From NCBI GenBank assembly GCA_024330185.1, contig JANDLV010000006.1:35441-99440 (forward strand): a stretch of 64,000 nt of DNA. Reading direction: 5' to 3'. The stretch is from Candidatus Siliceabacter maunaloa (lineage in GTDB: Bacteria; Actinomycetota; Thermoleophilia; Solirubrobacterales; Solirubrobacteraceae). Below are positions 10,211 to 20,435 of this stretch, piece after piece. The first letter of the stretch is position 1. Every line of letters begins with the position of its first letter. Under the pieces are notes generated by a model. The model saw only the letters and a program-made list of their open reading frames with translations, had not been told where the DNA came from and did not search any database. A program made the translations under genes and the position numbers.

Positions 10211-11047
10211 TCAGCCCTCGACGGAGGCGTAGACCTCGTCGAGGAGCGACCCGCGATCGCGCAGGTCGAAGTTCTCGGCCAGGTAGCGGTCGGTCTCCTC
10301 GCGCGACTGGCCGTTGAGGGCCATGTTCAGCGCGATGAGGCGTGCGCCCTCGACGTCCTCGTCGGCCTGCTGCGCCGGTGGCGCGGCAGCGGTGGCGATG
10401 GCCTCCAGGTCGTCCGTGTCGTCGGTCAGGGCCGTGCCCGCTGGCCGCACCTCGTCGGCCTCGACGCGCGCGTCGCGCTCCCCGGCCTCCGGCTCGTCGA
10501 GCTCGACCACCTCGGGCCCGGGTGCGGGCACGGCGGCGGCGACCTGGGCCTCCTCGGGCTCGCGGCCGGCGGCAGTGTTGAGCTCGCCCATGTTGCCCTC
10601 GAGCAGCGACAGGTCGGCGTTGAGGCGGTTGGCGCCCGTACGCAGGCTCTCGACCAGGGCACCCAGCTCGCTCTCCATCGCGTCCACGCGCTGGAGCATC
10701 AGTCCAGTGGCCTCGCCGACCTTGCCCACGTCCTGCTGGGCGCGCTCGAGCGCCTCCTGGCGAGTCTGGTCTGCGGCCTCCTGGGCCTCGCGGCGGATGG
10801 TCGCGGCCTCCTGCTCGGCCGCGCGCTCTATCTCCTGAGCGGTGCTCTCGGCGGCCTCGACGATGGCTTGCACCTGCACGCTGGCGGCGTGGGCGAGCGA
10901 CGCGCCGCCGCGCCGCTGCACCTGCCGGCGCAGCGTGTCGGCCTCCTCGGCGACCGCGGCCAGGTGCGCATCGACGGCCTCGGGCTCGTACCCGCGGCGG
11001 CCGATGGGGAAGTCCTTCTTCTCGATGGTCTGGCGGTCGAGGGCCAA
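10211..11047 (-). CDS. DivIVA-domain coiled-coil protein
   Basis: A 278-residue protein whose N-terminus, [18 protein letters not shown], is the lipid-binding, curvature-sensing motif of DivIVA/Wag31-type proteins. A long coiled coil rich in Ala, Glu and Gln follows (about residues 30-170), then an acidic Pro/Ala linker and a conserved tail, [20 protein letters not shown], ending in a helix. Such proteins scaffold cell-pole or division-site complexes on the inner membrane face. I chose TTG 11047 because GGGAGGAA lies 7 nt upstream and the DivIVA motif begins about a dozen residues later; an ATG further up (11107) has no such support. The 200 nt between this start and the upstream ATP-grasp stop hold no gene. 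Confidence 0.85.
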   Translation of the reverse strand: MALDRQTIEKKDFPIGRRGYEPEAVDAHLAAVAEEADTLRRQVQRRGGASLAHAASVQVQAIVEAAESTAQEIERAAEQEAATIRREAQEAADQTRQEALERAQQDVGKVGEATGLMLQRVDAMESELGALVESLRTGANRLNADLSLLEGNMGELNTAAGREPEEAQVAAAVPAPGPEVVELDEPEAGERDARVEADEVRPAGTALTDDTDDLEAIATAAAPPAQQADEDVEGARLIALNMALNGQSREETDRYLAENFDLRDRGSLLDEVYASVEG

Positions 11048-11248
11048 GTGCTCGTTCCTCCCGGAGGGGCGATCGAAGAGGACCCAATCTATCGAGGCAG
11101 TGCCCATCCGTGCGGTGCGCGCTCGACGAGCCCTCGCGCTCCAGGCCGTCCGCGTGGCGGCGGGTGCCCTCGAAGCGCACGCGGGGGGCCCCCGCCGACG
11201 GTGCGGGCGGGGGACGTCACGACGTCGCGCGAAGGGCACACGCCGGGC

Positions 11249-12172
11249 TCACGCCGCGGCCAGGTGCCCGGCGATCGCCCGGGCGATCGGGAGCCCGGTG
11301 TGGTGCTCGTAGTAGGAGAACGCCGGGCTGGGGTTGACCTCGAAGCACCAGGCCCGGCCGTCGCCGTCCAAGCGCAGGTCGATCCCCGACAGCTCGAGGC
11401 CCAGCGCGTCGGTCAGCCTCAGGCAGCGGCTGGCCAGGTCGCCGTCCAGCGCGTAGGGCTCGAGGACCGCGGGGCTGCCGACCTGGTGCACGGCGTAACG
11501 GTAGTCCACGGCGTCGCTGACGATCCGGCAGGCGTGCACCTCGCCGCCGACGCAGTGCACCCGCACGTCGAAGCCCTCCACGCGCTCCTGGAACTGGACG
11601 GGACACCAGCGGATGCGCTCCAGGCGCCGCAGATCGTCGTCGTGCAGCTCGCGCACGATCGAGCGCACGCCGCTGATCGACTTGAAGACGACCCGTCCGT
11701 GACGCCGGCGGAAGTCCAGCACGGCCTCGGGGTCGTTGGTGACCAGGGTGCGCGGGACGGCGAGCCCGTGGCGAGCGATGAGCTGGGCCTGGTAGGGCTT
11801 GGAGGCGTTCGAGCCCTGAGGGGCGGCGCGGTTGACGACACGGCCGGGCATGACCTCCGTCCAGCCCGCCAGCGCCGCGTGCAGCGCCCGGCAGCGCGCG
11901 CTCCACGGGTCGTCGGCGGGGCGGCCCTCCACGTCCGGCAGGCGCCGGTCGTCCATCAGGCGGGTGTAGACGCCGCGGACCTCCTCCAGCGTCACCTTCA
12001 GTGGGCCGAGACGCAGACGGCCGGTCACGCAGCCGTCGCGGACGGCGCCCTCCAGCCCGTACTCCGCCCACCGCCGCTGGTGGAAGACCGCGAACGGGTG
12101 GCCGAGTGCCCGCAGCTCCTGCCCCACGAGCGCGAGCGGGCTCTCGGTGGGGATCCCGCACAGGAGGATCAC
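11249..12172 (-). CDS. ATP-grasp ligase, RimK/graspetide-synthetase-like
   Basis: A 307-residue protein with an ATP-grasp fold: N-terminal Rossmann-like region (ILLCGIPTESPLALV), a helix with NASKPYQAQLIARHGLAVPRT, the ATP-binding lysine strand GRVVFKSISGVRS, the hinge FQERVEGFDVRVHCVGGE, and the metal-binding end SGIDLRLDGDG...CFEVNPSPAF with acidic residue and Asn in place. Enzymes of this group activate a carboxylate with ATP and join it to an amine or hydroxyl, often on a protein or peptide. GTG start overlaps the stop of the upstream gene (GTGA). The substrate is unknown; the protease gene two places upstream, with its Lys/Glu tail, is a candidate (inference). Confidence 0.8.
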   Translation of the reverse strand: MILLCGIPTESPLALVGQELRALGHPFAVFHQRRWAEYGLEGAVRDGCVTGRLRLGPLKVTLEEVRGVYTRLMDDRRLPDVEGRPADDPWSARCRALHAALAGWTEVMPGRVVNRAAPQGSNASKPYQAQLIARHGLAVPRTLVTNDPEAVLDFRRRHGRVVFKSISGVRSIVRELHDDDLRRLERIRWCPVQFQERVEGFDVRVHCVGGEVHACRIVSDAVDYRYAVHQVGSPAVLEPYALDGDLASRCLRLTDALGLELSGIDLRLDGDGRAWCFEVNPSPAFSYYEHHTGLPIARAIAGHLAAA

Positions 12173-12888
12173 GCCAGCCGCCGGGCGAGGAGGTCGAGCA
12201 GCGGGGCTCCCGCGAAACGCAGGTCGGGTAGCGTCGTCGCGGTGGCGAAGCTCAGGTCGCCGTCCGGACCCCGCGCCAGCCCCACCCCCAGCAGCTCGGC
12301 GCCCACGTCGTGGGCCAGGGCGGTGCAGCCCGTCGCCAGCGGCTCGGCCTCGGGCGTGCCGAACACGGTGCCGCAGGCGACGACGAGCCACGCCGAGGGC
12401 GCCTGAGCCCTCTCCTCCAGCGCCGGATAGGGCACCTGCGCCGCGTCGCCCAGCGCCAGCGGTGCGCAGGGCAGCCCGGCGCGCCCCGCGCGCAGCGCCC
12501 ACTGCGCCCCGTCCAGCCACAGGCCGCACAGGCTGTAGGGCGTCGGACGGTTGAGCACGGGTCCGGGCAGCGCGGCCAGCCAGCTCAGCCAGAGGGCGTG
12601 CAGCTCCTGGGCGGCGTACTCCCGGTCGTCGGCGGCCACCGGGCCCGACAGCGGCGGCACCGCGGTCAGGCGGTTGAGCGTGCCGACCACCTCGCGCGAG
12701 TCGATGGTGCGCCCGTCGGCCAGCACGATTCCGGCGCTCGCGCCGTCCGTCCCGACCGCGTGATGCCAGGTGCGCGCGCGCAGCAGCTCACCGGAGCCGA
12801 CGGGCTCCAGCGCGACGCCGCGCGCGCGCAGGCCCTCCAGGACCCAGGCGGCGCTGGCGTCGTCCGGGTCGTGGAGTAGCAGACGCAC
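12169..12888 (-). CDS. Degenerate ATP-grasp-like protein, partner of the adjacent ligase
   Basis: A 239-residue protein that follows the plan of its neighbour but lacks the catalytic parts. GPVLNRPTPYSLCGLWLDGA and GLPCAPLAL align with VVNRAAPQGSNASKPYQAQL and GLAVPRTLV, and ALAHDVGAELLGVGLARGPD aligns with ALGLELSGIDLRLDGDG of the active copy. The ATP-binding Lys strand and the FEVNP metal motif are missing and the middle is about 70 residues shorter. I infer a pseudo-enzyme, perhaps the regulatory or substrate-recognising half of a pair. It starts 11 nt after the protease stop and overlaps the ligase by 4 nt, so all are one operon. Confidence 0.6.
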   Translation of the reverse strand: MRLLLHDPDDASAAWVLEGLRARGVALEPVGSGELLRARTWHHAVGTDGASAGIVLADGRTIDSREVVGTLNRLTAVPPLSGPVAADDREYAAQELHALWLSWLAALPGPVLNRPTPYSLCGLWLDGAQWALRAGRAGLPCAPLALGDAAQVPYPALEERAQAPSAWLVVACGTVFGTPEAEPLATGCTALAHDVGAELLGVGLARGPDGDLSFATATTLPDLRFAGAPLLDLLARRLA

Positions 12889-12899
12889 CTCGGCGGCGC

Positions 12900-14798
12900 T
12901 TACCAGCCGCCTTCCGCGAGCTTCTCGGGCTCCTCCTTGGGCTTGGCGCCCAGGTCGGGCTCGTCGCCCAGCGCACCGGCGCCCAGGTCGGGGCGCAGCT
13001 CGCCGCCGATGAAGTGCATCAGCTCGGAGACCGTCTGCTCCAACGCCTCCATCCGCTCCTCGACGCCGCCGCCGGGCGCCGCACCGATCCCGCCGCGGCG
13101 GAGGTGCTCCTGCTCGAGCACCTCACGGACCTTGTGGTCGCGGAGCTTGTGCTCGAAGACGTGCTTGTCGGGCCGCTCCTTGATCTCGATCTTGTCCTTG
13201 CCGCGCTCCTTGATCTCGATCTTCTCCTTGATCTCGACCTTGAGGTTCTTGTCGGGGCGCTCCTTGACCTCGATCTTGTGCTCCTTGAACTCCTTGTGCT
13301 CCTTCGGCTCCTTGAGCTCCTTGAACTCCTTGATCGGCTTCGGACGGCCCAGCACCTGGCGCAGGTTGGGCCGGTTGCCGATGCGCTGGGAGGCCGGGCG
13401 ACCCGGCGCGTCCTGCTGGGGCGAGCCGGTCGTGCGCAGGGTCTGCCGCGCCGTCGCCGGGTTGAGCACGGGCTGGCCCTGCGCGCGGCGCACGCCTTGG
13501 ATGCACCCGAGGGCGCCCACCACGATCGGCGACGCGCTCGAGGTGCCGCTGAACTGGTCCGTGTACCAGATGCGCTCGTCGGTGCCGCCCTGGAGGTCGC
13601 CGTAGGCCGCCGCCGTGACCTCGCGGCCCCAGCCCTGCACGTCCACGCAGGAGCCCCAGTTGGAGAAGCCCAGCCGGGAGCGGTCCGGACCGTGGTCGCG
13701 CCCGTGCGTCCCCGACGGCGGCGCTCCTGCGCCCACGACGACGGCGCCGGAGTCGCGGATGGCCCGGTTGAACGGATTGCGCCAGCTCGCGGGGAAGCCG
13801 GCCTGGGGCGTGTTGTAGATCGGGTCGTCGAGGTTGCGCGAGCCGTTGCCCGCCGCCTCGACCACGATCACTCCCTTGTTGGAGGCGTAGCGCATCGCAT
13901 CGAACTCCGCCGGCCACCACTCCATGGCGATGAAGCCGTCCTGTCCGGAGCCGCTGGCGCCTGGGCCGGGGGCGTGCAGCTCGATCAGGATGATGTCGCC
14001 GGCGCTCAGGGCGTCGGCCGCCGCCCGGATGGCCGCGGCGGCGCCACCGGTGACGTTGAACGAGAAGCCCCGGCAGTGAGCGTCTGGGCAGATGCCCGTG
14101 ACACCGAAGGGGTTGACGTCCCCGCCGTACTCGCTGACCACCGCGGTGCCGTGGTTGCGCCAGTTCAGCTCGGTGCGCTGGGTCCCGACCACCCCGCCCT
14201 GGTTGACGATCAGGTCCTCGTGGTCGAAGCGCCAGGCGCCCTCGATGTCGATGATGCGCACTCCGGCGCCGCGGCCGCCCGGGAGCGTCCACGCGAAGCG
14301 CGCGTCGATGCCGGCCGGCGAGGCGTCCAGGTAGATCTGGCGCGCCGTGAAGTCCGGGCTGATCGGCGGAGCGAGCTCCTCGGCGGGGACCATCTCGTTG
14401 AGCCCCTCGAGCTCGACGGCGGGCTGCGGAGCGGGGGCGACGTACGCCCCGACGACCCCGTCGGTCGCGAGGATCTGCTCCGCCAGGCCCTCCAGGTCAT
14501 CGGCGGCGCCCTCGACGGTGTAGTAGCGCGACAGGTCAGGCGCCTGCGCGCCGGTCGCCGCGGACTGCTCGGCGACGGCCTGGCGCACCCGGTCCTCCGA
14601 GGGACCGAAGAGGGGCACGAGCCCGGCGCTCGCCGCGTCGAGGGCGCTGGCCAGCGGTGCGGCGTCGACGGCCGCGGCGTCGACCGTGCCACCGCGGGCG
14701 GTGAAGCCCGCCTGCGGGTCGACGATCACCACCAGCCGGGCGTCGGCCTCGAACTCCGAGGTCTTGCCGGCGGAACGGGAACGGCGCTGCTGAGGCAT
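12900..14798 (-). CDS. Subtilisin-like (S8) serine protease with Lys/Glu-rich C-terminal repeats
   Basis: A 632-residue protease. Residues about 20-125 look like an I9-type prodomain (strand LVVIVDPQA, end ATDGVVGAYVAP). The catalytic domain has Asp184 (VRIIDIEGAW), His216 (NWRNHGTAVVSEYGG), the oxyanion Asn318 (VEAAGNGS) and Ser420 (FSGTSSASPIV). From about 488 to 565 the chain is almost only Lys, Glu, Ile, Phe, His and Asp in a repeating KEFKELKE / KIEIKERPDK pattern, then a helical tail and a Pro/Glu end. No signal peptide is visible, which is odd for a subtilisin. RBS AAGGAG before ATG. It is co-transcribed with a stand-alone I9-like protein and two ATP-grasp proteins. Confidence 0.88.
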   Translation of the reverse strand: MPQQRRSRSAGKTSEFEADARLVVIVDPQAGFTARGGTVDAAAVDAAPLASALDAASAGLVPLFGPSEDRVRQAVAEQSAATGAQAPDLSRYYTVEGAADDLEGLAEQILATDGVVGAYVAPAPQPAVELEGLNEMVPAEELAPPISPDFTARQIYLDASPAGIDARFAWTLPGGRGAGVRIIDIEGAWRFDHEDLIVNQGGVVGTQRTELNWRNHGTAVVSEYGGDVNPFGVTGICPDAHCRGFSFNVTGGAAAAIRAAADALSAGDIILIELHAPGPGASGSGQDGFIAMEWWPAEFDAMRYASNKGVIVVEAAGNGSRNLDDPIYNTPQAGFPASWRNPFNRAIRDSGAVVVGAGAPPSGTHGRDHGPDRSRLGFSNWGSCVDVQGWGREVTAAAYGDLQGGTDERIWYTDQFSGTSSASPIVVGALGCIQGVRRAQGQPVLNPATARQTLRTTGSPQQDAPGRPASQRIGNRPNLRQVLGRPKPIKEFKELKEPKEHKEFKEHKIEVKERPDKNLKVEIKEKIEIKERGKDKIEIKERPDKHVFEHKLRDHKVREVLEQEHLRRGGIGAAPGGGVEERMEALEQTVSELMHFIGGELRPDLGAGALGDEPDLGAKPKEEPEKLAEGGW

Positions 14799-14862
14799 GG
14801 GGACTCCTTCCGTGGAGACGGGGACGAGAACGTCTGGCTGTCGGTGCGCCGGGAAGGGCGCG

Positions 14863-15099
14863 TCAGGGAAGGCCGGGCGACGGCTGGACGTAGGCGCCCT
14901 CGACCTCCTCGAGGCCGGTCAGCCGCTCGCTCACCTCCCGCGCGGTCTGCTCGTCGGGTACCTCGACGGTGGAGTAGGTGGCCATCCCGGCGTCCTGCGT
15001 GCCGGGATGCACAGGACGCAGACGGAGACCCATCGTCGCCACGACGTCCTGCACCACAGCAGCGTCAGCCTCGTCCTTGAGCTTGACCATCACGTCCAT
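14863..15099 (-). CDS. Stand-alone I9-like (subtilisin propeptide-like) protein
   Basis: A 78-residue protein, VMVKLKDEADAAVVQDVVAT at the start and LTGLEEVEGAYVQPSPGLP at the end. The strand-helix-strand pattern and the closing VEGAYVQP-type strand match the ferredoxin-like inhibitor/propeptide fold (I9) that folds and inhibits subtilisins. The protease gene 64 nt downstream already has its own prodomain, so this would be a second, trans-acting inhibitor or chaperone. ATG 15099 is preceded by GAAGGA. It is first in the cassette and has a promoter candidate directly upstream. Confidence 0.65.
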   Translation of the reverse strand: MDVMVKLKDEADAAVVQDVVATMGLRLRPVHPGTQDAGMATYSTVEVPDEQTAREVSERLTGLEEVEGAYVQPSPGLP

Positions 15100-15138
15100 G
15101 CGCGTCCTTCGCTCGACTGTCAGACCGTCAGTGGGGTG

Positions 15139-15169
15139 ACCATAGCATCCCCCGCGACGCCAATGGCAA
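15139..15169 (-). promoter_or_regulatory. Candidate sigma-70-type promoter of the I9/S8/ATP-grasp cassette
   Basis: On the minus strand TTGCCA (15164-15169) and TATGGT (15139-15144) are separated by 19 bases, in a stretch clearly richer in A and T than its surroundings. A transcript starting near 15132 would have a 30-nt leader with GAAGGA before ATG 15099. This makes the cassette independent of uvrB, whose stop is at 15203. Confidence 0.45.
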
Positions 15170-15202
15170 ATTCTTCGTGGCTGAACACGCGGGGCAAGAC
15201 GC

Positions 15203-17254
<2,052 letters not shown>

Positions 17255-17286
17255 GCTGTCCAGTCTAGGCCCAGGTCGTGGGAGGC

Positions 17287-20200
17287 TCAGCCGGGGAGAT
17301 CGGCCACCTGGAAGGTGTGGATCTCGCCGCGCATGCGCTCGGGCAGGTAGCCGGTGAACGCGATGACCGAGTGGGTGGTGCCCTCGCGACCTCGCAGCGA
17401 GCGCAGCGTGTCCTCGTCGAGCTCCTCGTCCAGGGCCCAGCGCCCGTCCTCGATCTCGATCTGGCGCTCGAGGGTCCGCTCCTGGCCACCCCGGGCCCAG
17501 CCCAGGCGCAGGCGCACGACGCCGCGCGCGTCGTCGTCGACGGTGCCCTCGGCCACCAGGCGCCCGTCCTCGGTGATCACGGGGCGCTCGGGCTCCAGGT
17601 CGCTGGGATTGTTCGCCGCGCGCAGGCGGACCTCCTGGGGCCGTGTGTCCTCGTTGCCGGGGTAGCGCATGGTGAGGATGCCGGTGCCCATGCGGGCCTG
17701 GTCGGCGCCGATCTCCTGGCGGAAGCGCAGACGGCCGTTCTCCGCGTCGATCGGCTGCTCGAACCCCGTGTCCTCGCCGGCGGCACGGAACGTGGCGTCG
17801 ATCTCACCGGAGGCGCGGCGGGTGATCGGCGCCAGCACGTCGAGCTCACGGTCCGCACGGCGCACCCGCGCGCGGGAGACCTGGAGCTTGGCCGGCCAGC
17901 GCGGCAGTCCCTGCGGTGGGCCGGCGCCCGGAGGCGGCCCGGCACCCGGCGGAGAGCCGCCGGCCCCCGGGGGCGGCCCGGCACCCGGCGGAGAGCCGCC
18001 GGCCCCCGGGGGCGGACCGGCACCCGGCGGAGAGCCGGCTCCCGGGGGTGGGCCACCACCCGGGGAGGGCTGCTCGCCGCCCGGCGGCTCCTCGCCTTCG
18101 TCGGGCGTGGTGCCGAGGCCCACGATGATCGAGTCGTGGTCGGAGGCGCGGAACTCGTCCTCGGCGAAGAGCTCCTCGGCGCCGCTGTAGCCGTAGGCGA
18201 AGGCCTCGTCGGCGTTGGTCATCCACGTGTCCGCTCCGGCCACCCGCTCGGCCAGCTCGGGCGTGACCAGCGCGTGGTCCAGGCGCCCGTGCGCGCCGAA
18301 GAAGGTGAACGTGTACCGCTCGGCGACGGGGATCCCGGCCAGCAGGTCGACCAGGCCCGCCTCACGCAGCACGTCGATCGGGTCTTCCATGCCGTAGGAG
18401 TTGAGGTCGCCCAGCACAAGCACGTCGGGGTCGTCCGAGCTCTCCCGCAGCTCGGTGACGAAGCCCAACAGGGCACGCGCCTGGTCGACGCGGTCGGCGT
18501 TGAAGCAGCCCTGGCCGTCCTCCTGGTCCGCGTTGGCGTCGGACTCGGGCGGCTTGTCGGTGAGGGCTCCGCAGCCCTTGGACTTGAAGTGGTTGCTCAG
18601 CACGGTGAACACCTCGTCGCCCGCGCGGAAGGTCTGGGCCAGCGGCTCACGCGCGTTGTCGAACGCCGGCTCGTCCGTGAGCGACACCGACTCGCCCACC
18701 CGCTCGACCATGGCCGGCCGGTAGATCATCGCGTTCTTGATCGCGTCGGTCTCGCCGTAGGGATCGGGCTCGGGCACAGCCGCCCAGGTGTTCGCGCCGG
18801 CGTCCTCGTTGAGCGCGTCGACCAGCGACTGCGTGGCCACGTCGCCGTTGTTCTCGATCTCCTGCAGCGCGACGACGCCGGCGTCGAGGTTGTTGATCGC
18901 GTCGACGATCTTGGCCTCCTGGTCGTCGAACTCCTCCGGGGTCGAGGCGCCGCGGGCCTCGGGGTTCTCGGGCGTGTCGAGCGTCGTGAAGTAGTTGAGG
19001 ACGTTGAAGCTGGCCGCGCGCACGTCGCCACCGACCTGCGGGGGTCCGGCGGGCCGCGCGTTGACCTCGGCGAAGGCCAGCGGCTCGGTGGGCTGCACGC
19101 GGTAGTTGCCGAAGCCGAAGGACAGCACGCCGGTGAGGCGCGTAACCGTGTCGCCGCGGCGAACGGGATCGCCGGGCGCCAGGTAGGGCACCGGCTCGGG
19201 GTCCCTGGCGTTGCTCCCGTCGTCGAGCAGCAGCGCACGTCTCGCGTTGTCTGCGGCGAGGGCCCGGGCCTCGGGACCGGGCTCGACGGCCTCGGTGGGG
19301 TTGACCAGCGGGCCGCCGGAGGCCAGCAGGACCTCGCCGAAGCGGTTGGTGTTGAAGGTGTCGGTGGCGGCCAGGTCACCGGAGACGCGGACGAGCATCC
19401 CCTCCAGGCGCTCGCGCTCGCCGCCATCGGAGGGCACGGGCAGCTCGGTGGGCGCCGGCAGCGCGGCGGCTTCGTCGCATATCGTGAACTCGTCGACCTC
19501 GTCGACCTGGGTCAGCCCGAAGAACTCGTCCGCGGTGCCCCGCACGCGGACCGCATCGCCCTCGTCGAGCGCGGCCGCGTCGGGATCGAAGACGAACAGG
19601 CCCTCGGAGGTGGCGGGGTCGCCGTCGCCTTGGGGATCCTGGATGAACACGCCGTCCAGCCCCGGCTGGAAGTCGCCGACCACGACGCCCCGGGTCTCGA
19701 CCTCCTGGCCGACCAGCGCGCTCTCGTTCCCGCTGCCCTGGATCTGGGCGATCGGCGTGGCCCCCTCGGCGTCGCAGACCGGCGGCGGGCCGGGCGGCGG
19801 CTCCTCCTCGGCGACGTTGGCACGCCCGAAGGTGTTCTCCAGCGGGCCGGTCCAGACCCCGTCGATGAGCTGGAGGGACTGGCCTGCGGGCTCGCTCCCC
19901 GCCTCCTGCGCGCCGATGTCCTCGAGCAGCATGCCGTCGGCGGGACCGCCGACCGCGGTGAACGAGCCCTCGTAGGAGAGCTCGTCGACCACCTCGCCGG
20001 CCGCGTTGGCGAGCACGATGCCATCCGGTGAGCCGTTCTGGATGCCGTTGGGGGGATATTCCTGCACGACGAAGCCCGACTCGGGGATCGGCCCGCTCAA
20101 CGTCTTCGTGTCGTACGAGGCCCCGTTGTTGCCGTTGTAGAGCACGATCTCCCACCCCGTCAGGTCCGTCCCCGCCGGCCCGGCCAACTCGATCGCCTCG

Positions 20201-20334
20201 CCCTCGTCGGTCCCCGTGTTGTCGTAGTGGAACTCGTTGATGCGCACCTCGGGCGCCTGGGCGGCAGCCCCGGCGGCGAAGGCGAGGGCGGTGGCGAGGA
20301 CCGCGAGCAGGCTGACCAGTATCCGAGGGCTCAT
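17287..20334 (-). CDS. Secreted ExeM/NucH-type endonuclease with lamin-tail domain
   Basis: A 1015-residue exported nuclease. The signal peptide is [20 protein letters not shown] followed by an Ala-x-Ala site (AAQAPE). A lamin-tail domain ([20 protein letters not shown]) comes first, then an OB-like region ([20 protein letters not shown]), and the endonuclease/exonuclease/phosphatase domain with [39 protein letters not shown] and [14 protein letters not shown] Gly/Pro repeat linker (tandem 39-nt units) leads to a C-terminal beta-rich domain. It likely degrades extracellular DNA or RNA. ATG 20334 is chosen because the signal peptide starts there. Divergent from a 5'-nucleotidase, which would take phosphate from the released nucleotides. 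Confidence 0.92.
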   Translation of the reverse strand: MSPRILVSLLAVLATALAFAAGAAAQAPEVRINEFHYDNTGTDEGEAIELAGPAGTDLTGWEIVLYNGNNGASYDTKTLSGPIPESGFVVQEYPPNGIQNGSPDGIVLANAAGEVVDELSYEGSFTAVGGPADGMLLEDIGAQEAGSEPAGQSLQLIDGVWTGPLENTFGRANVAEEEPPPGPPPVCDAEGATPIAQIQGSGNESALVGQEVETRGVVVGDFQPGLDGVFIQDPQGDGDPATSEGLFVFDPDAAALDEGDAVRVRGTADEFFGLTQVDEVDEFTICDEAAALPAPTELPVPSDGGERERLEGMLVRVSGDLAATDTFNTNRFGEVLLASGGPLVNPTEAVEPGPEARALAADNARRALLLDDGSNARDPEPVPYLAPGDPVRRGDTVTRLTGVLSFGFGNYRVQPTEPLAFAEVNARPAGPPQVGGDVRAASFNVLNYFTTLDTPENPEARGASTPEEFDDQEAKIVDAINNLDAGVVALQEIENNGDVATQSLVDALNEDAGANTWAAVPEPDPYGETDAIKNAMIYRPAMVERVGESVSLTDEPAFDNAREPLAQTFRAGDEVFTVLSNHFKSKGCGALTDKPPESDANADQEDGQGCFNADRVDQARALLGFVTELRESSDDPDVLVLGDLNSYGMEDPIDVLREAGLVDLLAGIPVAERYTFTFFGAHGRLDHALVTPELAERVAGADTWMTNADEAFAYGYSGAEELFAEDEFRASDHDSIIVGLGTTPDEGEEPPGGEQPSPGGGPPPGAGSPPGAGPPPGAGGSPPGAGPPPGAGGSPPGAGPPPGAGPPQGLPRWPAKLQVSRARVRRADRELDVLAPITRRASGEIDATFRAAGEDTGFEQPIDAENGRLRFRQEIGADQARMGTGILTMRYPGNEDTRPQEVRLRAANNPSDLEPERPVITEDGRLVAEGTVDDDARGVVRLRLGWARGGQERTLERQIEIEDGRWALDEELDEDTLRSLRGREGTTHSVIAFTGYLPERMRGEIHTFQVADLPG
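17940..18050. repeat. Tandem 39-nt repeat encoding a Gly/Pro linker
   Basis: Units beginning CCCGGCGGAGAGCC start at 17945, 17984 and 18023 (period 39 nt, 13 codons). In the minus frame they encode [17 protein letters not shown] repeats joining the nuclease and C-terminal domains. Such repeats can change copy number without breaking the frame. Confidence 0.8.
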
Positions 20335-20367
20335 GCCCGGCAGGGTGGCTTGACCGCCCCCTGGGCT

Positions 20368-20401
20368 TGTGACAGGAAAGTGAAGTAACACGTTCGTCAC
20401 A
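20368..20401. promoter_or_regulatory. Inverted repeat TGTGAC-N22-GTCACA in the divergent nuclease/nucleotidase promoter region
   Basis: The 101-nt divergent gap holds an AT-richer patch bounded by TGTGAC (20368-20373) and GTCACA (20396-20401). It is the only symmetric feature between the two start codons and could bind a shared regulator. The direct-repeat PHO-box pattern GTTCACC was looked for and not found. Confidence 0.35.
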
Positions 20402-20435
20402 TCGCGGCCCCCGCGCGCAGGAAGGGTGCCCGATC

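Noticed and set aside
17278..20031. 917-codon open frame on the plus strand opposite the secreted nuclease
   Set aside because: Antisense shadow; the minus strand has signal peptide, lamin-tail and nuclease motifs.
20335..20435. Possible PHO box for the nuclease/nucleotidase pair
   Set aside because: Only a single GTTCGTC-like heptamer is present; the 11-bp spaced direct repeats expected for PhoP binding are not found.
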